Source of the DNA: ENR-C20 sp942493145
GTDB lineage: Bacteria > Bacillota > Clostridia > Acetivibrionales > DTU013
Assembly (NCBI GenBank): GCA_942493145.1
Contig: OW818679.1
Coordinates: forward strand, 2,418,001-2,482,000
Reading direction: 5' to 3'
DNA: 64,000 bases
Shown here: positions 17,740 through 26,442 of the stretch, piece by piece
How positions within the stretch are numbered: the stretch's first letter is position 1
Layout: the number at the start of each line of letters is the position of its first letter
Translations under genes and position numbers: made by a program
Notes under the pieces: generated by a model
What the model saw: the letters and a program-made list of their open reading frames with translations, nothing else
Database searches by the model: none
Told to the model about the DNA's origin: nothing

Positions 17740-18689
17740 TCACTCATTGATCTCCCTTACGCGGCAACACGATACAAAATGGTTGGGGAGTATCTCCTCC
17801 AGTTTTTGGGGTTCCCTGCAGGCATCAGTACTGTACGGGCATCTTGGCATAAAGCGGCAGCCCGGTTTTGGGTTGATCGGGGAGGACAGCTCACCTTTCA
17901 GCATTATGCGGGTTGCTTTTTTGTAGATGTCAAGCGATGGCACAGCAGACAGAAGCGCTTTCGTATAGGGGTGGAGCGTCCTTTGGAACAGCTCCTTGGA
18001 CGGGCTTGTTTCCACCAGCTGACCCAGATACATAACGCAGATATCGTCGGAAATATGACGTACAACAGATAAGTCGTGAGTTATAAACATATAGGTAATA
18101 CCAAACTCGCTCTGAAGATCCTGCAAAAGGTTGAGAACCTGAGCCTGAATGGAAACGTCAAGAGCGGAAACAGGCTCATCGCAGACGATAAACCTCGGAT
18201 TTGGCGCCAGTGCACGACCGATACCTACACGCTGACGACGACCGCCGTCAAGCTCGTGAGGGAAGGAAAGGCGCAGACGGCTGTCAATACCGACCATGCT
18301 CATCAGTTCCTCTGTGCGTGCAACAATCTCTTCACCGGGACTTCCGGAAATACGCAGAGGCTCCTGAATAGATCTTTGAATCGTCATTCTGGGATTCAAC
18401 GATGAAAAAGGATCCTGAAAGATTATACGCATATCATGACGAAGGTCTCTCAACTCATTACCCTTAGCATGAGTAACATCCTTCCCGTCGAAGTATATCT
18501 TACCGTCGGTGCTCTCCTCCAAATGAACCATCAAACGACCAAGAGTTGTTTTCCGCAGCCGGACTCGCCCACGACACCCATGGTTTTACCCTTCTCGATT
18601 TTAAAGGAAACATCATCAACAGCGTGAAGCATGCCACGGGGAGTGTTAAAATATTTTTTCAGGCCCTTTACCTCAACTAATGTGCTCAT
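17740..18689 (-). CDS. oppF: Oligopeptide-type ABC transporter ATP-binding protein OppF (one frameshift)
   Basis: Corrected length 316 residues from ATG 18689 (MSTLVEVKGLKKYF). Walker A GESGCGKTTLGR is restored if one A is added to a four-A run near 18557; Walker B is RFIVCDEPVSALDVS; the C-terminal OppF zone has CRFMPRCPYSTDACRE, the cysteine-rich Fe-S-like motif of peptide importer ATPases. The ABC signature reads LDGGRRQR rather than LSGGQRQR. It pairs with OppD to drive import through OppBC. It starts 3 bp after the oppD stop and ends the operon before a strong terminator. Confidence 0.88.
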
Positions 18690-18692
18690 AAT

Positions 18693-19686
18693 TTAACCCT
18701 CCTCTTGAATGTGGATGCAACGGCAGAAATGACCCGGTGAGATCTCTGTCATTGGTATGGCTTGATCCCTGCACTCGTCCGTAGCCTTTGGACATCTGGG
18801 AGAAAAATGGCATCCCTTGGGCAAATCAGAAGGGTTGGGGTGGAGTCCCGATAATGGGATTAAGCCGCCTGACATCTGAATCAATATGAGGAATAGAATC
18901 AAAAAGGCCCTTGGTGTAAGGATGCGCCGTATGAATGAATACATCCTCCTTATTGCCGGATTCAATAATCTCACCGGCATAAACAACAGCAACATCATCA
19001 CACACCTCGGCAACAATACCGAAGTCATGTGTAATAAGAATCATCGCCATGTTAAACTTCTCTCTCAAATCGCGAATCATCTCCAGAATCTGCATCTGGA
19101 TGGTAACATCGAGAGCCGTTGTGGGCTCATCGGCCAAGAGCAGTTCAGGACGGCAGGCCAAAGCCATAGCAATAACAACTCGCTGCTTCATACCACCGGA
19201 AAACTGGTGAGGATAGTTGGAATAACGCTCGCCGGTAATACCAACCATCTCCAGCATCTCAACAGCCTGTTTTTCAGCTTCTTTTGAGCTGACCTTGTAG
19301 TGGAGCTTAATAGCCTCCGAAATCTGCTTACCCACGGTAATAACCGGATTCAAAGCGGTCATGGGGTCCTGGAATATCATAGCAATCTTGTTGCCTCTGA
19401 TTTTCTGCATTTCTTTTTCGGAAATTTTAAGCAAATCCTGTCCCTCTACAATGATCTCGCCGCTTTTAACAGTGGCAGCAAAAGAGGATAGAATTCTAAG
19501 GATAGATTTTGCAATAGTAGTTTTACCGGCGCCGGTTTCTCCCACAAGACCGAGGGTTCTGCCACGCTGCAATTCAATTGACACACCGTTGACGGCGTAA
19601 ATGATTTCCCCGCCCGACGAATATTCAACTACGAGGTCATTAACCTTGATAAAGGGTTCGTTCATATTTATATTATTATTAGACAT
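18693..19686 (-). CDS. oppD: Oligopeptide-type ABC transporter ATP-binding protein OppD (one frameshift)
   Basis: About 331 residues. Walker A GETGAGKTTIAKS, signature FSGGMKQRVVIAMALA, Walker B LLLADEPTTALDVT. The frame changes near 18850 (ATCGGGACTCC): restored, RRLNPIIG joins to LHPNPSDLPKGC and the C-terminal cysteine motif CHFSPRCPKATDEC, ending IQEEG. ATG 19686 (MSNNNINMNE) is chosen for its GAGGAA site 9 bp upstream; an ATG at 19695 is possible. Follows oppC by 13 bp. Confidence 0.88.
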
Positions 19687-19698
19687 AATACGCATTCC

Positions 19699-20583
19699 TC
19701 ATCTCTTCTGTTTGGGGTCTAGAGCGTCTCGCAGTCCATCACCCAATAGATTTAAAGACAAAACTGTCATCATGATGGTAATACCCGGGAACAATGTCAT
19801 ATGGGGGTAGTCACGAATATAATTACGTCCTGCAGACAACATTGCACCCCATTCGGGATCGGGCGGCTGCACACCAAGTCCGATAAAGCTCAAGCTCGCC
19901 GCAACCAGAATAACGTGGGCACAGCCCATTGTTATCTGAACAATCAGAGGAGATATCGAGTTGGGCAAAATATGCTTCCAGATTATACGCAAGTTGCTTG
20001 AGTTATCTCCGGCAGCAGCGTCAATATATTCTGCCTTGCGAACAGTAAGAATAGAGCCTCGCAAGACTCGACTCATGGTCGAGACGTTTCCTATGGCAAG
20101 TGCTATAATTGTCTCATACAATCCGTTACCAAGCACTGCAGATATTGCGATAGACAAAAGCATACCTGGAATAGCCTGAATAACGTCCAGAATACGCATC
20201 AGGAAATTATCAACCTTGCCGCCAAAAAATCCGGCAGTTGACCCAATAATGACACCCAAAATGGCAGCAGCACCGGAAGCAATAAATCCTATCTGAAGGG
20301 AGAATTTTCCACCGTAAAGAATACGGGTCAAGATATCACGTCCCATCGCATCGCAACCAAACCAATGGTCTTTAGAGGGGCCGGCAAATCTGTTGGCAAT
20401 ATCAATTTCCGCATAGCCGTAGGGTGCAATAAGAGACGCAAAAACAGAAAGAAAAACGATGATGACAAGAACAATCAGGCCAATAAATGCACCTTTATTG
20501 GCAAAAAGCCTTTTCATGGTCTGCTTAAACAGACTGTTTTTCTTTTTGTTTGATTTCGGATTCCATATTGGTCTGATTAACAC
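19699..20583 (-). CDS. oppC: Oligopeptide-type ABC transporter permease OppC
   Basis: 294 residues, intact. N-terminal OppC extension with one TM (FIGLIVLVIIVFLSVFASLI), then the binding-protein-dependent permease domain: HWFGCDAMGRDILTRILYGG, and the EAA loop EYIDAAAGDNSSNLRIIWKHILPN that contacts the ATPases. Five to six TM helices. Starts with GTG at 20583, nine bases after the oppB stop. Confidence 0.92.
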   Translation of the reverse strand: MLIRPIWNPKSNKKKNSLFKQTMKRLFANKGAFIGLIVLVIIVFLSVFASLIAPYGYAEIDIANRFAGPSKDHWFGCDAMGRDILTRILYGGKFSLQIGFIASGAAAILGVIIGSTAGFFGGKVDNFLMRILDVIQAIPGMLLSIAISAVLGNGLYETIIALAIGNVSTMSRVLRGSILTVRKAEYIDAAAGDNSSNLRIIWKHILPNSISPLIVQITMGCAHVILVAASLSFIGLGVQPPDPEWGAMLSAGRNYIRDYPHMTLFPGITIMMTVLSLNLLGDGLRDALDPKQKR

Positions 20584-20592
20584 ATATAGCCA

Positions 20593-21540
20593 TTAGCTCC
20601 TGCCTCTCTTTCCTGCGTACTGTGCCTTAATTCTAGGGTCGATAGCAGCATACATCAAGTCAACGAGCAGCATAATAAGGCTGAACATGATGGCAAGGAA
20701 GATAACACAAGCCTGAACAACAGGATAGTCACGAGTGTTGATGCCATGGATCATATAGCTGCCTATTCCGGGAATTGAGAAAACCGACTCAATAACAACT
20801 GTGCTGCCGAGCATCTTTCCGAATGTTGTTCCGGCAATAGTAATAACCGGAATTAATGCGTTGGGGAGTGCGTGGCCAAAAATGACCTTGCGTTCTGACA
20901 GTCCTTTAGCTCTTGCTGTGGTAATATAGTCAGAGTGTATAACCTCCAGCATACCTGAACGCGTCTGTCTTGCCTGCATCGCAAGTCCATTAAAAGCATT
21001 CGCTACACAGGGCAATATATAGTGAGAAATACTTGTATACCCGACTGCAGGTAACCACCCCAGATTAAGAGCAAACAACATAACAAGCAACTGGGCCACC
21101 CAGAACGTGGGCATGGAAACGCCCGCCAGTGCCAAAAACACGGATCCGGTGTCCCATATGCTGCCTTGTCGAACAGCAGCATTTACACCCAGTGGTATAC
21201 CGATTAACATTGCAAGCAACATGGATGCCATGCACAGCACCAATGTACGGGGGAACCGTTCTGTAATTTCGCCTGAAATGCTCTGATTACTAATGTATGA
21301 TGTGCCAAAGTCAAAGTGAAAATAAACATCTTCAAGATAATTACCCAAACGAACTATATACGAGTCGTTCAGGCCCAACTCTTCACGCTTTTCGTTTAAT
21401 TCCTCTTGCGTGGCATCGCTTCCCAGTATTGTCTGAGCCGGGTCACCCGGGACAAAATACAATATGGTGAAGATCAGAACGGTAACGCCTATAACGACAG
21501 GAATCATCCAAAACAACCTTTTAATTATATATCGCCACAT
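20593..21540 (-). CDS. oppB: Oligopeptide-type ABC transporter permease OppB
   Basis: 315 residues from ATG 21540 (MWRYIIKRLFWMIPVVIGVT), preferred because GAGG lies upstream and this is the family N-terminus. It has six TM helices, the PGDPAQTILG loop, and the EAA loop DYITTARAKGLSERKVIFGHALPN. Frame intact. It forms the membrane channel with OppC. Confidence 0.92.
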   Translation of the reverse strand: MWRYIIKRLFWMIPVVIGVTVLIFTILYFVPGDPAQTILGSDATQEELNEKREELGLNDSYIVRLGNYLEDVYFHFDFGTSYISNQSISGEITERFPRTLVLCMASMLLAMLIGIPLGVNAAVRQGSIWDTGSVFLALAGVSMPTFWVAQLLVMLFALNLGWLPAVGYTSISHYILPCVANAFNGLAMQARQTRSGMLEVIHSDYITTARAKGLSERKVIFGHALPNALIPVITIAGTTFGKMLGSTVVIESVFSIPGIGSYMIHGINTRDYPVVQACVIFLAIMFSLIMLLVDLMYAAIDPRIKAQYAGKRGRS

Positions 21541-21574
21541 AATAAAGCCTCTTGAATTCACTGTATTTTTGTTA

Positions 21575-21756
21575 CTAGTGTTTTGTAACACTTCATTCTT
21601 TTATATAATTCGAAGTGTTACAAATACACCTCCTTGATGTTGTGGCCTGTAACATATTAAAAAGTTTAGTTGTTACAGCCCACTAGTGTTTTGTAACACT
21701 TCATTCTAATGTTTTGTAAAACTTCATATTAAAGTTTTAGTTGTTACAGCCCACTA
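21575..21756. repeat. Direct and inverted repeats in the oppA-oppB spacer
   Basis: A 25-bp sequence beginning CTAGTGTTTTGTAACACTTC is present twice without change (21575-21599 and 21683-21707) and once degenerate (21708-21730). A second 25-bp unit containing TTGTTACAGCCCACTA occurs at 21661-21685 and 21731-21756. Each first-type unit carries the small palindrome AGTGTT-TTGT-AACACT, and a reversed piece GAAGTGTTACAAA lies at 21612-21624. The oppB RBS zone lies beside them. No coding potential is seen. Confidence 0.85.
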
Positions 21757-21789
21757 ACTAGTCCACATATAATGTCGGTAATTCGAAAT

Positions 21790-21830
21790 TGCCCTATGAA
21801 TCAGGGTGTAGCACCCTGATTCATAGGGCA
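21790..21830. other. Perfect 19-bp inverted repeat (hairpin) between oppA and oppB
   Basis: TGCCCTATGAATCAGGGTG and its exact reverse complement are separated by three bases. In RNA this is a very stable hairpin 47 bp after the oppA stop. No T-run follows on the transcribed strand, so it probably protects or attenuates the message, giving more OppA binding protein than permease, rather than ending it fully. Confidence 0.85.
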
Positions 21831-21876
21831 TACTACAATTCATACTAAACCAATATCTAATTATGTGACAAAGGCT

Positions 21877-23504
21877 CTACTTAGCACCGAAGTTATATTT
21901 CCATGCGCCAACATTGGGATAAAGCTTGGAAGTTCCTACATACTCCTCAACATACTTGGATTTGAAACATGGAAGTTCATCTTGGAGTAGAGGCTATATG
22001 CAAAAGCGTTGTCCTTAATATACTCGTGAGCAGACTTAATATTTGCTGCAGTGTACGTGTCAGCCTTAGTCAGGTTATCAAGAAGACCCTGAAGTGTCGC
22101 GTCGTTGATGTAAGCATAGCTCTTGCCATCCTTGTGTCCTGTGGTTGACAGGAACTGGTTCCAAAGGTCTGCAAGACACTCGAAGGAGTTGGTATCGATT
22201 CTGATATCGTAGCTGGGCTCATCATACTTGTTTGCCGCAAAGGTTGCGCTGTCGTATTGGTCGATTTCAGCTTTGATACCTACATCAAGCAGGAAAGCCT
22301 GAACGACCTCGGCAACTGTTGTACGCATTGAGTCAGCATTGGAAACCATGATTCTGATGGGTTCGCCTTTGTAGCCCGAATTTGCAACCAGCTTGATAGC
22401 AGCATCTTTGTTATAATCATAGTATCCGTCTTTTGCCCAGGTGGGATCGTTATCGGAGAACACGCTGCTGCCAGAGGTGCACAGAGAGCCGTATCCGCCG
22501 TTTGCCTGTCTAACGGCCTCAGCATCGATTGCGTAGCAGATAGCCTGACGGAGCTCTTTGCTGGAAAGAAGGCTGTTTTCGCCGCAGTTGAAAAAGAGAT
22601 TATAAGCAAGGCTGTCCTGAACTTCATGGACGATATAATCGTCTTTGTTCATGAAACGCTCTGCCTCGTTCTGAGTAGCGAAGAGTGCTGTGTCAGCTGT
22701 GTCGGTCTCGAGAGCAATAGACATCTGGGAAGATTCACTGATCTTGGTGAACTCAGCAATATCGATACCCTGTGCAAACCAATGCCATGCAGACTTTACA
22801 GAAGGATCGGCAAGCTTTGCTCCCCAGTAGTCTTTCTTAGCGGTCAACGTGGCGCTGCTGCCGGGAGTCCATGCAGTGAGTTCATAAGGCGCAGTGGAAA
22901 CGGGAGTGGTAGTCATTTTGTCAGGGCTTGCCTCATAAGCTGCCTTAGTAACTATGTTAACCATACCAACGGAGGAAGCAAACTGGTAATCCAACTCAGA
23001 TTTCATAACGATATCAACAACATAGGTGTCAACCTTCTTTACACTGCTGATAAACTTCAGGCCGGAGATGTTACCGGATGCAATCGCACCCTCAAAGGAG
23101 AAAACAACGTCATCAGCTGTTACGTGGTTATTTGCACCGTCGTAGATATTGTCGTGAATGGTGACCCTGTAAGTGGTGGCATCGGGCTTCTCGAATTTAT
23201 CCATAAGGATACCCTTGGTTTCGCCCGTGGGCTTATCTCTCTCGAGAAGAGGCTGATACAGGTTGTAGACGATCATGTGTCGTCCCGTTGCTGTGCCTGC
23301 CCATGGAGAAATGTCAGAAGCGACATCTGATACGGCTATTCTAACAGTAGTGGGACCCGTAGGAGTAGTGGGAACATCTGTGGCATTGCTGCCGCCGGAT
23401 GTTGCAGGAGCCTCGGTTGGGGTTGTGCCTCCACCGCAGGCTGCGAATGCCAGGATCATTACAAGGGCCAAAAAAATCGCTGAAAGTCTTTTCAATTTTT
23501 TCAC
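21877..23504 (-). CDS. oppA: Peptide/opine-type ABC transporter substrate-binding lipoprotein OppA (one C-terminal frameshift)
   Basis: Corrected length 542 residues. Lipoprotein signal: MKKLKRLSAIFLALVMILAF then AAC with Cys22 or so followed by a GGG and Thr/Pro/Ala/Gly/Ser-rich linker. Family 5 solute-binding body: VRIAVSDVASDISPWAGTAT, LYQPLLERDKPTGETKGILM, ELRQAICYAIDAEAV. The frame is lost near 21965 (missing base in GTTTC); restored, the end is KSKYVEEYVGTSKLYPNVGA and AWKYNFGAK with TAG 21877-21879. Substrates of this family include peptides, opines and other organic acids, so a peptide should not be assumed. Lies 72 bp after the M29-like copy A. Confidence 0.9.
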
Positions 23505-23576
23505 TTTTCATTCTCCTATCTTATTTGTTTTGTAACTTCTTGGGACTGTTGCATTGAACCTTATTGGGTTCGAAGA

Positions 23577-24727
23577 TTATCTGCCGGGTAAGCCGGGGCG
23601 GTCAGGGTACTTGGCTGCAACCTGCAGCACTTCCGGATCGTCCAGACAGCAAAGGTAGCCGTCGTCATAGACGAGAGTCTCACCGACTTTGAGTGTGGGT
23701 CTGCGAATATCGCCGGTGATGTGTGGATAGTAGCCATATTTCTCATTGGCAGGTGCGGAACCGATATGTACATGAAGGTTTGATGTGTGTGCATGTTCTA
23801 TCAGGCGCCTATGAAGCAGGTTCGGGCACTGGTATTCCTGAATCTTCGCATTTGGATGAACTCCAAAGTGGAAGGTGTCGAACCTCCATATGCCATCTCC
23901 GACCTTATCTGCCATTCCTTCCAAAAAGTGCTTTAGCGCGTCGGCTTCGAAACCGCCGGAAATTTTTTCAATGCGGCTGTCTTTGACGTCTATGCGAATC
24001 GGTTCATTCCATTCCGGCTGGATACCGATAAAGCGCGACCACCAGCTGAGCATGCAATTAAAGGAATATACTCCGTTTACGTCTTTGCAGTTTATTGGCG
24101 GGTGCACCCATTCCGGCCAAAACGCTACGCGCCTTACATCCTTTCGGTATGAGTTATAAGGCAAACCCGGGATTCCGGGACGCATTACCGGATCAAGCGT
24201 GTAACCTTCAAGGTGCGTGCCGTTTGGGTCGGTCATAATGAACTTGGACATATGGTTCATAAAGGCTTCGAACTTACATGGCGAATTGTGCAAATAAGTT
24301 CATATGGTGTTTGAGCCCACTCACTCATCAAAAGTGGTGCGGTTACAGGGAACATGCGCACCATCCAGGTACCCGCGTCTTCAACATGCTTCCGAAACTC
24401 ACCAAGCTCTGTAGTTGATATATCGAATGAAGTGCTGATCAGCAGATCGGCTCCTGCAACGGCGCCTTTGACAATCGGCGGATAGCGCCACTCATGGACC
24501 TTTTGCGGGTCGTCGATCCATAGTATGGAGCAGTGAGCCCCGCGCGATTGGACGACTGAAGCAGTCCATGCGACAGCCTCCTCGTCGACCAGATTATCGC
24601 CGCCGTAAAGACCGTCTTTGTGGGCCAGGATCAATACTTCCATACCAGGTTTGATTTCTGCACATTTGTCCACCATGTCGACAAGCGAAATCATTGCCGC
24701 CTGTGGAATACCAACTTGAATAGCCAT
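23577..24727 (-). CDS. M29 aminopeptidase / NicX-like metalloenzyme, copy A (one frameshift)
   Basis: Corrected length 383 residues from ATG 24727 (GAGGAGATT upstream). Segments: PGMEVLILAHKDGLYGGDNL, WTASVVQSRGAHCSILWIDD, then in the C-terminal half FDTFHFGVHPNAKIQEYQCP, LHVHIGSAPANEKYG and PHITGDIRRPTLKVG. The H-x-G-S and H-x-x-x-D-x-x-x-x-P-T pattern is that of the M29-like fold, which includes Co/Zn aminopeptidase T and the non-haem iron NicX ring-opening dioxygenase. One T missing from a TTT run at about 24275 splits it. Very similar to copy B. First gene of the opp transcription unit, so it probably acts on the imported compound. Confidence 0.78.
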
Positions 24728-24873
24728 AATCTCCTCTCTCCTTTCGCTAATTTTTGACATGCGGTGCAGTGGATGAGCCTTTTGCTTCCATTGCGTTCCT
24801 TTTTTTGACCAATCCGCCTTTATATCTACTTTGCAATTGCTAAAAATGGATCGAGGTAATACCCACTGTTATG

Positions 24874-24901
24874 AGGATATCATAACCGTTTATTTTCTTA
24901 A
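24874..24901 (-). promoter_or_regulatory. Predicted promoter of M29-like copy A and opp genes
   Basis: Minus strand: TTAAGA (24896-24901), 16-bp spacer, TATCCT (24874-24879). Aligns base for base with the copy B promoter. Confidence 0.55.
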
Positions 24902-24923
24902 AGCATTACATTTTTAATTCTTC

Positions 24924-24938
24924 TTAAATAAATTTTAT
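24924..24938. promoter_or_regulatory. LysR-type T-N11-A operator, site 2
   Basis: TTAAATAAATTTTAT, the same 15 bp as sites 1 and 3, centred about 64 bp before the predicted start of the copy A transcript. Identity with site 3 continues for nine more bases (GCAATATGC), ending just before the copy B stop at 24951. Confidence 0.7.
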
Positions 24939-24950
24939 GCAATATGCTAG

Positions 24951-26118
24951 CTACTTCATTGGTATTCTATCGGGCAAGCCGGGACGATCGGGGTATTTGG
25001 CGGCGACCGCCAGCACTTCCGGATCTTCCAGACAGCATAGGTACCCCTTATCATAGACAAGCGTATCGCCGGCTGTGAGTGTAGCATTGCGAATGTCGCC
25101 GGTGATATGCGGCCAAAAGGGATATTTCTCATTGGAAGGCGCCGAGCCGATATGCCAATGCAGATTTGAGCTGTGCGAATGATTGATAAGGCGTCTATGC
25201 AGAATATGCGGACACTGATACTCTTGTACCTTCGCGTTTGGGTGGACACCGAAGTGGAAGGTATCGAAGTTCCAGATGCCATCACCGACTTTTCCTTCCA
25301 GTTCTTCCAGGAAGCGCTTGAGCTTTTCGGCCTCGAGCCCGCCGGAAACCTTGACCATGCGGCTATCCTTGACCTCAATGCTGATCTGCTCTTCCCATTC
25401 CGGTTGGATACCGATATGATTCGCCCACCAACTGAGCATACAGTTAAAGTTGAATACGCCGTTGACTCCCTGACATCTTACCTGCGTATGCAGCCACTCC
25501 GGCCACGGCACGTAGCGGCCCGTCTCCTTGCGCGGCTTGCCGTATGGCACTCCGGGTATCCCCTCACGCTTTACCGGGTTGATAAGATAACCCTCGAGGT
25601 GCGTGCCGTTCGGGTCTGTCATCACAAACTCGGACATATGTTTCATAAAGGGCTTTGAACTCACCTGGCGGATCTTGCTGACAAGCTCATATGGCGTTTG
25701 AGCCCACTCGCTCATCAAAAGCGGGGCGGTCAGGGCGAATATACGAATCGCCCATGTATTCGCCTCGTGCATATGCTTCCGAAACTCCGCCAGTTCCTCA
25801 TTTGTCAAGTCGGACGAGAAGTTGAGAAGTATATCGGCACCGGCAATAGCGCCTTTTACAATCGGCGGCAAGCGCCACTGATGTACCGGTTGCGGGTCGT
25901 CGATCCAAAGGATTGAACAGTGGGCTCCCCGCGACTGGACAACGGAAGCGGTCCATGCTACAGCCTCCTCGTCGACCAGATTGACGCCGCCGTACAGACC
26001 GTCCTTGTAGGCCAGTAGTGTCGGCACTTCCATACCAGGGTTTGATTTCTGCACATTTGTCCACCATGTCGGCAAGCGAAACCATTGCCGCCTGTGGGAT
26101 ACCAACTTGAATAGCCAC
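24951..26118 (-). CDS. M29 aminopeptidase / NicX-like metalloenzyme, copy B (one frameshift)
   Basis: Corrected length 388 residues. Same architecture as copy A: PGMEVPTLLAYKDGLYGGVN, SKPFMKHMSEFVMTDPNGTH, FDTFHFGVHPNAKVQEYQCP, LHWHIGSAPSNEKYPFWPHI. The start is a GTG at 26118 (MAIQVGIPQAAM), with GAGGGGAGATT upstream at the position where copy A has ATG. One extra C in a CCC run near 26038 breaks the frame after AEIKP. It has its own promoter and operator. A tandem duplication including about 200 bp of upstream DNA explains the pair; differences in loops such as FWPHI against YYPHI suggest some divergence in use. Confidence 0.78.
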
Positions 26119-26248
26119 AATCTCCCCTCCTTCATTAGCTGATTTTTGACATGTGATGCAGTGGATTAGCCTTTTGCTTCCATTGCGTTCCATTTTTTAA
26201 CCAATCCGCCTTTTTAATCTACTTTGCATTCGGCCGCCAATGAATCGG

Positions 26249-26276
26249 AGTATACCATATTTGTTTTTTTTCTTAA
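26249..26276 (-). promoter_or_regulatory. Predicted promoter of M29-like copy B
   Basis: Minus strand: TTAAGA (26271-26276), 16-bp spacer, TATACT (26249-26254). Confidence 0.6.
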
Positions 26277-26298
26277 AGTATTTCATTTTTAATACTTA

Positions 26299-26313
26299 TT
26301 AAATAAATTTTAT
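26299..26313. promoter_or_regulatory. LysR-type T-N11-A operator, site 3
   Basis: TTAAATAAATTTTAT in the spacer between M29-like copy B and the divergent acetate kinase gene, centred about 64 bp before the copy B transcription start. The adjoining inverted repeat GCACACC / GGTGTGC (26321-26327 and 26346-26352) faces the kinase side. Confidence 0.7.
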
Positions 26314-26442
26314 GCAATATGCACACCTTTTGGCCTTTGAAAGTCGGTGTGCAATATTTAGCGAGTTTTTCATTTGCTACTATAAAGGTAAACTGATAAA
26401 ATTGTTAATGGCACATTCCATAAGATACTAAGGAGGTAACAA

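Noticed and set aside
23577..26118. Simple annotation of both M29-like genes as leucyl aminopeptidases
   Set aside because: The fold also covers NicX-type ring-opening enzymes, and the operon and LysR boxes tie the genes to a catabolic regulon, so the narrower name is not supported.
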